From Clostridiales bacterium (GTDB lineage Bacteria; Bacillota_A; Clostridia; Saccharofermentanales; Saccharofermentanaceae), in NCBI GenBank assembly GCA_017649745.1, contig JAGCGE010000344.1, positions 1 to 6,562 on the forward strand: 6,562 bases of DNA, given 5' to 3'. The notes beneath the pieces are model-generated. The model was not told the DNA's origin, did not search any database, and saw only the letters and a list, made by a program, of their open reading frames with translations. A program made the position numbers and the translations under genes. Shown piece by piece: positions 1 to 6,389 of this stretch (position 1 is the stretch's first letter; every line of letters begins with the position of its first letter).

Positions 1-44
1 AAGATGTGTATAATTCAAAAGAACAAATGTTTGAAGAGGGTTAA
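1..44 (+). CDS. 3' end of an upstream gene, possibly yebC (partial)
   Basis: Reading from base 3, an open frame gives 13 residues (DVYNSKEQMFEEG) and stops at TAA 42-44, immediately before the ruvC ATG at 45. The gene's last codons (GAAGAGGGT) also supply the ruvC ribosome binding site, a typical arrangement for translationally coupled genes. YebC/PmpR-family proteins often end in an acidic tail after a '..DVQ.VY.N' motif and are frequent upstream neighbours of ruvC, so the DVYN tail would fit. That identification is inference from 13 residues plus gene order; the frame itself could also be accidental. Confidence 0.4.
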   Translation, partial: DVYNSKEQMFEEG

Positions 45-593
45 ATGGCTGTTAATAAGGAAATCTATATCGGTATCGATCCGGGTTATGCGATCACGGG
101 TTACGGAGTGATCGAGAAGGTCGGGAATAAACTTAATGCGCTTGATTATGGAGTTATCTCTACAAAGCCTAATGTTGAGTTTCCTGATAGGCTCTTAGCC
201 ATCAATACCAGGATCGCTGCATTACTTGAATTCTATAAGCCTAATTGTATGGCTGTTGAGGAACTCTTTCTTGGACATAATAAGACAACTGCTATTGGTA
301 CGGCTCAGGCGAGAGGCGTAGTAATAGTTGAGGCTGCCAGAGCCAATATTCCTGTATACGAATTTACACCTGGACAGATAAAGCTTGCTGTAACAGGTTA
401 CGGTAAGGCTGATAAGAATCAGGTTTCACAGATGGTCGTAAGGCTTCTTGGACTTAAAGAGATGCCAAAGCCTGATGATGCTTGTGACGGTTTAGCTGTT
501 GCGATCTGTCTTGCTAATACAGGTATTCCGTTTGCTGAACGTGCTGTATCAGGTTATCAGTACGGCAGATATGGTAAGAGAGAATTTATTTAA
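45..593 (+). CDS. ruvC: Crossover junction endodeoxyribonuclease RuvC
   Basis: RuvC is the Holliday-junction resolvase: a dimeric, Mg-dependent endonuclease that makes paired nicks in four-way junctions during recombination and fork repair, working with RuvAB. The 182-residue length is normal for the family. The RNase H-like fold is recognisable from the first strand, IGIDPG (residues 9-14, catalytic Asp12), the AVEELF strand (catalytic Glu72), and the PDDACDGLAVAI motif carrying Asp145 and Asp148. These correspond to E. coli D7, E66, D138 and D141, so the active-site tetrad is complete. The ATG is preceded by GAAGAGGG (33-40) at good spacing and begins directly after the previous stop codon. 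ruvA follows after 11 bases, so the genes are likely co-transcribed. Nothing suggests damage or transfer. Confidence 0.97.
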   Translation: MAVNKEIYIGIDPGYAITGYGVIEKVGNKLNALDYGVISTKPNVEFPDRLLAINTRIAALLEFYKPNCMAVEELFLGHNKTTAIGTAQARGVVIVEAARANIPVYEFTPGQIKLAVTGYGKADKNQVSQMVVRLLGLKEMPKPDDACDGLAVAICLANTGIPFAERAVSGYQYGRYGKREFI

Positions 594-604
594 CGAGGTA
601 ATTT

Positions 605-1210
605 ATGTATTCATATATCAAGGGAACATTAGTAAAAAGAACAGATGATCTTATCGTAGTAGAGAATAATGGTATAGGATATGAGATCATATGTCCGTTC
701 CTTATGTCTTCAGAGCTTGGTTCATGCGGTGAAGATGTTGTTATATATCTTTATCAGAGTGTTAAGGAAGACGATATCTCATTATTCGGATTCACATCTC
801 AGGAACAGAAGGATATGTTCCTTTTACTCATTACTGTAAGCTCAGTCGGACCTAAGAGTGCTATGTCTGTATGCTCACAGATCAAGCCGGATAAGCTCGC
901 TCTTGCTGTTATGAATGGCGACGTTAAGGAATTGACTAATGTTAAGGGTCTTGGTAAGAAAACGGCTGAGAGGATCATTTTAGAGCTTCGTGATAAGCTT
1001 AAGAAGACTGCTTCAGGATCTAAGACATCAGCAGCTGCTGTTATCACATCTAATCCTGAAGATGCCGGTGTTTTCGAAGATGCTGTTAATGCTCTTATGG
1101 TACTCGGATATAAGGAAGAAGATTCAAGACAGGCAGTGTCTTCTTCTTATACGGAAGGCATATCATTGCAGGAACTCATTAAGAATTCTCTTAAGAAGAT
1201 GGTAAGGTAA
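605..1210 (+). CDS. ruvA: Holliday junction branch migration protein RuvA
   Basis: RuvA forms tetramers that hold the Holliday junction in a square-planar form and load the RuvB motor. The 201 residues show the standard three-domain plan. An N-terminal OB-fold (about 1-63) begins MYSYIKGTL and contains the acidic pin Glu55-Asp56, at the same numbering as E. coli. Two helix-hairpin-helix motifs follow, at about 77-92 ([10 protein letters not shown]) and 107-128 ([14 protein letters not shown]). A flexible Ser/Thr/Ala-rich linker (about 134-153) then leads to a C-terminal RuvB-binding three-helix domain (about 154-201, with [11 protein letters not shown]). The start is set by GAGGT at 595-599, five bases upstream of the ATG. 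ruvB begins four bases after the stop, and its binding site AAGG lies inside the last ruvA codons, implying translational coupling. Confidence 0.97.
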   Translation: MYSYIKGTLVKRTDDLIVVENNGIGYEIICPFLMSSELGSCGEDVVIYLYQSVKEDDISLFGFTSQEQKDMFLLLITVSSVGPKSAMSVCSQIKPDKLALAVMNGDVKELTNVKGLGKKTAERIILELRDKLKKTASGSKTSAAAVITSNPEDAGVFEDAVNALMVLGYKEEDSRQAVSSSYTEGISLQELIKNSLKKMVR

Positions 1211-1214
1211 TTAT

Positions 1215-2273
1215 ATGGATTTCAATAATTTCGGCGATTTCGGTGAAGAAGATCGAATCATAGGTAGACAGAAACAGTTTGATGACAGAGATGAGAAGAA
1301 TCTCCGTCCGATAACTCTTGATGAATACTGCGGTCAGGAGAAGGTTAAGACTAACCTTAGGATCTTTATCCAAGCCGCTAAGAAACGCGGTGATTCATTA
1401 GATCATGTTCTTTTATATGGTCCTCCTGGTCTTGGTAAGACAACTCTTGCAGGTATCATCGCTGCTGAGATGGGCGTAGGTCTTCATATAACAACAGGAC
1501 CGTCTATTGAGAAGGCAGGTGATCTTGCTGCTATTCTTACTAACCTTAATGAGAACGAAGTTCTGTTCATCGATGAGATCCACAGACTTAATAGAAGCGT
1601 TGAGGAAGTACTATATCCTGCTATGGAGGACTATTGCCTTGATCTTATGATCGGTAAGGGACCATCTGCCAGATCCGTTAGACTTGATCTTCCTAAGTTT
1701 ACTCTTGTAGGAGCTACGACGAGAGCAGGAATGCTTTCAGCGCCTTTAAGAGATCGTTTCGGAATGATCCACAGACTTGAACTTTACGAGACGTCTGAAT
1801 TGATGGATATCCTTAGAAGAGATAGTGAACTTCTTGGTATTAAGATCAGTGAAGATGGTCTTAGAAATATTGCTTCCAGATCCAGAGGAACACCTCGTAT
1901 CGCTATTAGACTTCTTAAGAGAATGCGTGACTATGCGTCATTCCTTGAGAAAGATGAGATTGATAAGGAAGTTTCTGATTACGGACTTAAGGCACTCGAT
2001 ATCGATTCTATCGGTCTTGATTCTATTGACAGAAGGATCCTTATGACTATATCTGATATCTTTGGCGGCGGACCAGTTGGACTGGATACACTTGCTGCTT
2101 GTACAGGTGAAGATCCGATCACTATTGAAGACGTTTATGAACCGTTCCTTCTTCAGAATGGATTTATTGCTAAGACTCCTCGTGGAAGAGTCCTTACAAA
2201 GCGTGCTTTTGATCATCTCGGCATTCCGATCCCTAAGGGCTTTTTAGAGAAGAATACAATGGCAGGTGAGTGA
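1215..2273 (+). CDS. ruvB: Holliday junction branch migration ATPase RuvB
   Basis: RuvB is the AAA+ hexameric motor that pulls DNA through the RuvA-bound junction using ATP. The 352 residues include the family N-terminus with [11 protein letters not shown] (31-41), Walker A GPPGLGKT (69-76), Walker B LFIDEIHR (117-124), sensor 1 and the arginine finger in GATTR (166-170), APLRDRFG (176-183), and sensor 2 in GTPRIA (225-230). A C-terminal winged-helix DNA-binding domain includes [11 protein letters not shown] (284-294) and ends near the TPRGR turn (321-325). The first roughly 25 residues are acidic and variable, as is usual. The binding site AAGG, seven bases before the ATG, lies within the end of ruvA. 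The gene is intact and of normal length; queH follows directly. Confidence 0.98.
   Translation: MDFNNFGDFGEEDRIIGRQKQFDDRDEKNLRPITLDEYCGQEKVKTNLRIFIQAAKKRGDSLDHVLLYGPPGLGKTTLAGIIAAEMGVGLHITTGPSIEKAGDLAAILTNLNENEVLFIDEIHRLNRSVEEVLYPAMEDYCLDLMIGKGPSARSVRLDLPKFTLVGATTRAGMLSAPLRDRFGMIHRLELYETSELMDILRRDSELLGIKISEDGLRNIASRSRGTPRIAIRLLKRMRDYASFLEKDEIDKEVSDYGLKALDIDSIGLDSIDRRILMTISDIFGGGPVGLDTLAACTGEDPITIEDVYEPFLLQNGFIAKTPRGRVLTKRAFDHLGIPIPKGFLEKNTMAGE
2264..2269 (+). promoter_or_regulatory. Ribosome binding site that decides the queH start
   Basis: AGGTGA matches the 3' half of the consensus AGGAGGTGA and lies inside the last ruvB codons. It is correctly spaced for ATG 2275, but overlaps the alternative GTG at 2266 and lies rather far from ATG 2281. 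This favours 2275 as the queH start. Confidence 0.6.
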
Positions 2274-2274
2274 T

Positions 2275-2829
2275 ATGTCGATGCTTTTACATGCTTGTTG
2301 CGGACCTTGTTCCATGTATCCTCAGAAGGTATTGAAGGATGAGGGCATATCCTATGATATGTTGTGGTTTAACCCTAATATCCATCCTGAATATGAGTGG
2401 AACAGAAGGCTTGAGAATCTTAGGTTAGCTGCTAAGCATTATGGTGTAGATCTTCTCGAATATGGTCTTTGTATGCAGGATTATTGGGAAGAAGGTGCTT
2501 ATCTCGAACAGTTTCCTAGCAGATGTCATATGTGTTATGACATTCGAATGGATATGACTGCTAAACTTGCAAAGGAAAAAGGCTATGACTCTTTTTCTAC
2601 GACTCTTCTTGTAAGTCCGTATCAGCAACATGAGACTATCATTAAGACATGTGAAGAGAAGGCATCTAAATATGGTGTCAGATTTGCTTATTATGATTTC
2701 AGGGAAGGCTTCCGTGAAGGTCAGGATATGGCACGAGAGATCGGTCTATACAGACAGAAGTATTGCGGTTGTATCTTTTCGCTTAATGAATCGAAGTTTA
2801 AAGAGAAGATACTTAAGGGAATGGTTTAA
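2275..2829 (+). CDS. queH: Epoxyqueuosine reductase QueH (DUF208 family)
   Basis: QueH catalyses the last step of queuosine synthesis, reducing epoxyqueuosine to queuosine at tRNA position 34. It is the non-homologous counterpart of the cobalamin-dependent QueG and is common in anaerobes. From ATG 2275 the protein has 184 residues. It opens with the family signature MSMLLHACCGPCS (Cys8, Cys9, Cys12) and continues with FNPNIHPEYEW (32-42), RCHMCYDIRM (83-92; Cys84, Cys87), STTLLVSPYQ (108-117) and YCGC (163-166; Cys164, Cys166). The paired cysteines are the metal-cluster and redox residues expected for the family. A GTG at 2266 would add three residues and overlap ruvB; I prefer 2275 because of the AGGTGA site and because family members begin just before the LLLH-CC motif. 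One base separates it from the ruvB stop, so it is probably in the ruv operon. Its stop overlaps the stop of the convergent rqcH. Confidence 0.93.
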   Translation: MSMLLHACCGPCSMYPQKVLKDEGISYDMLWFNPNIHPEYEWNRRLENLRLAAKHYGVDLLEYGLCMQDYWEEGAYLEQFPSRCHMCYDIRMDMTAKLAKEKGYDSFSTTLLVSPYQQHETIIKTCEEKASKYGVRFAYYDFREGFREGQDMAREIGLYRQKYCGCIFSLNESKFKEKILKGMV

Positions 2830-4730
2830 TTATCTTCCTTTATATTCTTTGGCTCTATAGCGTCCACAACGATTGAATAGTATTGTTCGTAGATAACCAT
2901 ACCAGGTTTAGCTTTAGGTATCTTTTTAACATGCGATACAGGGCAGTAATCGATCTCTGTTTTTCCCTGATGTTCTTCAATAGCTGTAGCTCTTGAATAG
3001 AACGCAGCAGCCTGTGCAGCTTCAATAACTGCATTATCTGACGGGAATTCTTCACCGGGATGAGACTTAAGGATAACATGTGTTCCAGGAAGATCCTTTA
3101 TATGGAACCACCAGTCTGTCTTATCAGCAACTCCGAATGTCAGTCTGTCATTTTGGATATTGTTTCTTCCACAGTAGCATTCATAACCGTCAGAAGTATA
3201 GAACCTCCTGTAAGAGAGAGGTTTAGATACCTTTTCTTTGTTCTTCTTGTTGTTATTCTTCTTCTGCTGAGCGATCTTAGCTGCATTTCTAAGTGCCCTT
3301 GATGAAGCCTTACCGGATTTTGATACTCCGACAGTCTTATTAGGATCTCCATTATTGATAATCTGTTTCTTCTTGGACGAGGATTCCTTAACAAGCTCGC
3401 TTTGGACTTCCTCTTCGCAAGCTCTTATATCTTCATCATTAGAAGCAGCAAGGATCGCGGTCTTTATGGATCTTAGATAATTGAGCGCCTGTTCATCGTC
3501 CTGAATATAATCAGATGATAATTCGAACTTGCGCTTTGCTTTTCGAAATCTTCTGAAGTATTCCTGAGCGTTATCGGCAGCATTCATTGAAGGATCAAGC
3601 TTGATCCTGATATCTCTGCCAAGTTCATCATATATATTGGTGCAGACAAGTTCAGTGTCCTTGTCTTTGATCATATATGTATAGCAAAGTATATTGTCAC
3701 CAATAGTCTTATATTCGTCGGCTTTCTTGCCTTCCTCATAATCGTTTATATGTATCTCGTATTTCTTTGTAGCGTGTACGAGAGCATTATTTACGATCGT
3801 AAGAAGACTGCTTCGCTTATTCTCGAAATCGATGTTGGAAAGCTTAGAGTCATAGTAAAGATCTATTGCATCTGAGATCGAATCTAAGGCTTTAACATTC
3901 TCATATCCCTTTAGTTCAATGAAACTGAAATCTCTTACTTCCTTTTTCGAAGTAAAAGCAACAGAAGGCCTGTAAGTCTTATTCTTTATCTCTTCGAAAA
4001 ACAACTTAAGAACTTCTTTTAATTCATTCTTTTCGCTTTCGGAAAGGTTCTTAAATGGAGTCTTATCGTCGATCGAAGTCTGATTGATGATTTGATTGAC
4101 CAAAAGAGGGGAGAGACCTTTTATGGAGTTAAGAAGACACTTTGCTATAGGACGGCCTTCTTCAGATTCGATGACAGGGAAGATGCCGTCATTTAACATA
4201 TCAAGGGCTTTTTCGGCATTGATCTTGTCTTGTGACGGCGGATATTCATAAGTTCTTGCAGGCATGACTTCACGTATCCTGCTTATGCTGAAATCTACAT
4301 GGATCGCACTATCTATGATCCTTCCGTTACTGTTAACGAGAATAAGGTTGCTGTAACGACCCATAAGCTCGATAATGAGCTTCATTTCCTTTGTATCATG
4401 GAGTTCATCTATCGTGAGGAATGATATCTCCATTATTCTTTCGTAATCCGGACAATATATCGAAGAGATCTTAGCGCCTTGCATGTATTTTCGTAGAAGC
4501 ATGCAAAAAGACGGAGGCATCATAGGATTTTCCCTTGTTGTCTCCGTGAAATGGATTCTCTGAGATGTCGGATCGAATGAAATAAGGAGTTTACGATTAC
4601 CGTTAGAAGTTCTTATGTGAAAGAACAGAGTATATTTATCCGGCTGAAAGATCTTGTCGATCCTTGTGCCTTGAAGTTCGCTATTAAGCTCGTCGCTTAA
4701 GAGTTTACAGGTGATTCCGTCAAGAGGCAT
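2826..4730 (-). CDS. rqcH: Ribosome quality control protein RqcH (NFACT/FbpA family)
   Basis: RqcH binds 50S subunits carrying stalled peptidyl-tRNA and recruits tRNA-Ala to add C-terminal alanine tails that mark the chain for proteolysis. Older annotations call the family fibronectin-binding protein. The 634 residues contain NFACT-N (about 1-165, starting MPLDGITCKLL), a helix-hairpin-helix segment (about 197-216, SIKGLSPLL), a charged helical coiled-coil middle region (about 290-450), a Lys/Asn/Ser-rich linker (about 451-502), and NFACT-R (503 to about 625) with GRNNIQND (521-528) and DWWFHIKDLPGTHVIL (539-554). The tRNA-binding Asp-Arg pair known from B. subtilis RqcH (D97/R98) reads Glu97-Arg98. 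The protein is longer than the roughly 570 residues of B. subtilis RqcH, mostly through the linker. The ATG at 4728-4730 lies inside the end of the preceding gene (11-base overlap), with GAGGA (4742-4746) about 11 bases upstream. Confidence 0.94.
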   Translation of the reverse strand: MPLDGITCKLLSDELNSELQGTRIDKIFQPDKYTLFFHIRTSNGNRKLLISFDPTSQRIHFTETTRENPMMPPSFCMLLRKYMQGAKISSIYCPDYERIMEISFLTIDELHDTKEMKLIIELMGRYSNLILVNSNGRIIDSAIHVDFSISRIREVMPARTYEYPPSQDKINAEKALDMLNDGIFPVIESEEGRPIAKCLLNSIKGLSPLLVNQIINQTSIDDKTPFKNLSESEKNELKEVLKLFFEEIKNKTYRPSVAFTSKKEVRDFSFIELKGYENVKALDSISDAIDLYYDSKLSNIDFENKRSSLLTIVNNALVHATKKYEIHINDYEEGKKADEYKTIGDNILCYTYMIKDKDTELVCTNIYDELGRDIRIKLDPSMNAADNAQEYFRRFRKAKRKFELSSDYIQDDEQALNYLRSIKTAILAASNDEDIRACEEEVQSELVKESSSKKKQIINNGDPNKTVGVSKSGKASSRALRNAAKIAQQKKNNNKKNKEKVSKPLSYRRFYTSDGYECYCGRNNIQNDRLTFGVADKTDWWFHIKDLPGTHVILKSHPGEEFPSDNAVIEAAQAAAFYSRATAIEEHQGKTEIDYCPVSHVKKIPKAKPGMVIYEQYYSIVVDAIEPKNIKEDN

Positions 4731-5088
4731 ATCTATTAGTATCCTCGCTGTCGGTTGTTTCTTTTTTGCCGGATCTGGAAGTCGAGATAGCTAAGATGAT
4801 AACTAATACTACGGCTACAAGAATTATCTCTATACCCATGATCTTAAAGAATTTATCATAGTGATTAAGTGAGATAAGAAGATCTATACCAAATACAACT
4901 AAAATGACCAATATAGTTATAACAGGTTTAAAGAACCTGCTTCTCGAAAAAGCATGGAAATAATCAACGGAATTACTTTTGTTTTCGGTGATTATCGGTT
5001 CCTGCTTCCTTGGTGGTGCTTTTTTAGTTGTATTAGCAGGCTTCTTGGAAGCCTGCTTTTTTGTAGTAGTTCTTTTCTGTTGTGCCAT
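4720..5088 (-). CDS. Small basic two-helix membrane protein, function unknown
   Basis: I do not recognise this 122-residue protein. Residues 1-30 form a strongly basic, Lys/Thr/Gln/Pro-rich tail (MAQQKRTTTKKQASKKPANT and onward). Two hydrophobic stretches, about 53-73 (FKPVITILVILVVFGIDLL) and 83-102 (IMGIEIILVAVVLVIILAIS), are joined by a short loop (NHYDKF). The end is polar with mixed charge (SGKKETTDSEDTNRYAS). There is no signal-peptidase site. By the positive-inside rule both ends would be cytoplasmic, making a hairpin membrane protein whose basic tail could touch nucleic acid or ribosomes; that is inference. The gene begins 8 bases after the prs stop and overlaps the rqcH start by 11 bases, so it is likely co-translated with both. 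No Shine-Dalgarno is visible at normal distance from the ATG (the nearest, AAGGA in the prs end, is about 20 bases away), and no other start is plausible. The basic tail followed by hydrophobic helices loosely recalls FtsK/SpoIIIE N-termini, but nothing else of FtsK is present. Confidence 0.8.
   Translation of the reverse strand: MAQQKRTTTKKQASKKPANTTKKAPPRKQEPIITENKSNSVDYFHAFSRSRFFKPVITILVILVVFGIDLLISLNHYDKFFKIMGIEIILVAVVLVIILAISTSRSGKKETTDSEDTNRYAS
5035..5062 (+). terminator. Terminator-like hairpin with T-tract, antisense inside the membrane-protein gene
   Basis: On the plus strand AGCAGGCTTC (5035-5044) and GAAGCCTGCT (5048-5057) are perfectly complementary over 10 base pairs with a three-base loop (TTG). 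The right arm runs into a tract of six T (5057-5062). This has the full form of a Rho-independent terminator for plus-strand transcription. It lies inside codons about 10-18 of the minus-strand membrane-protein gene, so it would stop transcripts antisense to that operon. In the minus-strand mRNA the same bases form the hairpin near the 5' end of the gene but without a following U-tract. The structure is seen directly; whether it works as a terminator, or simply arises from the repeated Lys-Lys-X-Ala codons, is unknown. Confidence 0.45.
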
Positions 5089-5096
5089 AAATAAGA

Positions 5097-6320
5097 TTAA
5101 TTATTGATTCCTTCGATCTTTTCGCCCTTTTCTCTGAGGATCTTCTTGATCTTCTCAGTAGGATTGATGAGGTTAGAGAGGGAAGAGTCGTGGTTGATAG
5201 CGTCTATGAGCAATGCGACAAACTTACACATATTAACGTCAGCAAACCATGGAGCTTCAAGGAGCTCAGGTCTTCTGTAGATGAGGTTGGTAGCAAAAAC
5301 TTTATTAATGATGCCTTCCTCATAAGCTTTATTGAAATGATCGATTCCTTCTGTGAAAAGACCGAAAGTAACTGCGCAGTAAACATTACGAGCGCCTCTG
5401 TCTTTCATCTCTCTTGCGATATCGAGCATTGAATCACCGGATGAGATCATATCGTCAACGATGAGGATATCCATACCCTCAACTGAATCACCAAGGAACT
5501 CATGAGCGATGATAGGGTTTCTACCATTTACGACCTTTGTATAGTCACGACGCTTGTAGAATGTTCCAAGAGGAACTCCAAGGATAGAAGCGAAGTACAT
5601 AGCTCTTGAGATACCGCCTTCATCCGGTGATATGATCATGAACTTACCATTAGAGAAGCTTAAGTCAGGGATCTGACGATACATTTCTTTAATGATCTGG
5701 TATGTAGCAGGAAGGCTCTCAAATCCTGAAAGCGGAATAGCATTAGAAACACGCTCATCATGTGCATCGAATGTGATGATGTTTGCTACACCGAGGTTAT
5801 AGAGTTCTTCAAGAGCAAAAGCACAGTCCAAAGATTCACGGGAATTTCTTTTGTGCTGCCTTGACTCATATAAGAAAGGCATAATGACGTTGATTCGACG
5901 TGCTTTACCTGAACAAGCAAGGATCACACGCTTAAGATCCTGATAATGATCATCAGGGCTCATTCTGTTGTCCTGACCAAACATCTTATAAGTACATGAA
6001 TAGTTCATTACATCACTTACGATGAAAAGGTCATGACCTCTTACGGAATTAAGTACAACGGCTTTACCTTCACCAGAGGAGAATCTTGCATTGTCTACCT
6101 GTATCCTGTAATCATTTCTGAAAAAGCCCGGATACTTGGAAACGATAGCCTCCTGTTGGTATTCAGAACGTCTCTTATTAAGATAATAGTTGACCTGTTC
6201 TGTGAATGCTACACTTCCTTTGAGTGGGATAAGACCGATAGGACCTACTGGAGCCATCGGGTTGTCGCCGTACTGATTGTAGCGGGAATAGGATTTCTCA
6301 TCATTTGGAACTGAAATCAT
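5097..6320 (-). CDS. prs: Ribose-phosphate pyrophosphokinase (PRPP synthetase), long clostridial type
   Basis: The enzyme transfers pyrophosphate from ATP to ribose 5-phosphate, giving PRPP for purine, pyrimidine, histidine, tryptophan and NAD synthesis in the cytoplasm. At 407 residues it is about 90 longer than the classical 315-residue enzyme. The excess includes an N-terminal extension (1 to about 27, polar, Tyr/Asn-rich) before GLIPLKGS, internal insertions, and a longer C-terminus. Core motifs are recognisable though divergent: MPFLYESRQHKRNSRES (147-163), FDAHDERVSNAIP (184-196), SPDEGG (231-236), the catalytic-loop KRR (257-259), and the PRPP-binding loop DILIVDDMISSGDS (284-297). The ATG at 6320 is supported by AAGGTGA (6324-6330) close upstream; Met22 has no binding site. 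A paralogous gene ends 69 bases upstream, and the membrane-protein gene follows 8 bases downstream. The general family is clear; whether this copy or its neighbour is the main PRPP synthetase is not. Confidence 0.9.
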   Translation of the reverse strand: MISVPNDEKSYSRYNQYGDNPMAPVGPIGLIPLKGSVAFTEQVNYYLNKRRSEYQQEAIVSKYPGFFRNDYRIQVDNARFSSGEGKAVVLNSVRGHDLFIVSDVMNYSCTYKMFGQDNRMSPDDHYQDLKRVILACSGKARRINVIMPFLYESRQHKRNSRESLDCAFALEELYNLGVANIITFDAHDERVSNAIPLSGFESLPATYQIIKEMYRQIPDLSFSNGKFMIISPDEGGISRAMYFASILGVPLGTFYKRRDYTKVVNGRNPIIAHEFLGDSVEGMDILIVDDMISSGDSMLDIAREMKDRGARNVYCAVTFGLFTEGIDHFNKAYEEGIINKVFATNLIYRRPELLEAPWFADVNMCKFVALLIDAINHDSSLSNLINPTEKIKKILREKGEKIEGINN

Positions 6321-6389
6321 ACTTCACCTTAGCCTTTCGTTAATGTTTGTCGCATATATATCTTTAAACACCGTTTCTAGTGTAAAAAG
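6321..6389 (-). other. Gap between the two prs-like genes, with weak promoter-like elements
   Basis: This is the largest gap in the minus-strand block (69 bases). It holds the prs binding site AAGGTGA (6324-6330). Read on the minus strand, TTGACT (6388-6393, overlapping the upstream stop) could be a -35 box, with TTTAAA (6363-6368) as a poor -10 at a 19-base spacing; this is below a normal promoter match. A four-base inverted repeat (ACAC/GTGT, about 6369-6383) lacks a usable stem and T-tract, so I see no terminator. The two prs genes are therefore probably co-transcribed, possibly with a weak internal promoter. Confidence 0.25.

Noticed and set aside
2266..2829. GTG start for queH, overlapping ruvB by eight bases
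   Set aside because: The GTG lies inside the likely ribosome binding site, and the extra residues are not part of the family start; ATG 2275 fits better.
3230..3275. T-rich plus-strand run resembling terminator tails
   Set aside because: It is the complement of Lys/Asn codons in the RqcH linker and has no adjoining stem.
4720..5088. Membrane protein as a truncated FtsK/SpoIIIE
   Set aside because: Only the general pattern of a basic tail followed by helices matches. There are just two helices, a normal stop, and no motor-domain remnants in the frames downstream, where rqcH begins at once.
6033..6314. 93-residue plus-strand open frame opposite the start of prs
   Set aside because: It is antisense to a well-supported gene and has no binding site or recognisable motif; the same applies to other overlapping frames opposite or within ruvA, ruvB, queH and rqcH.
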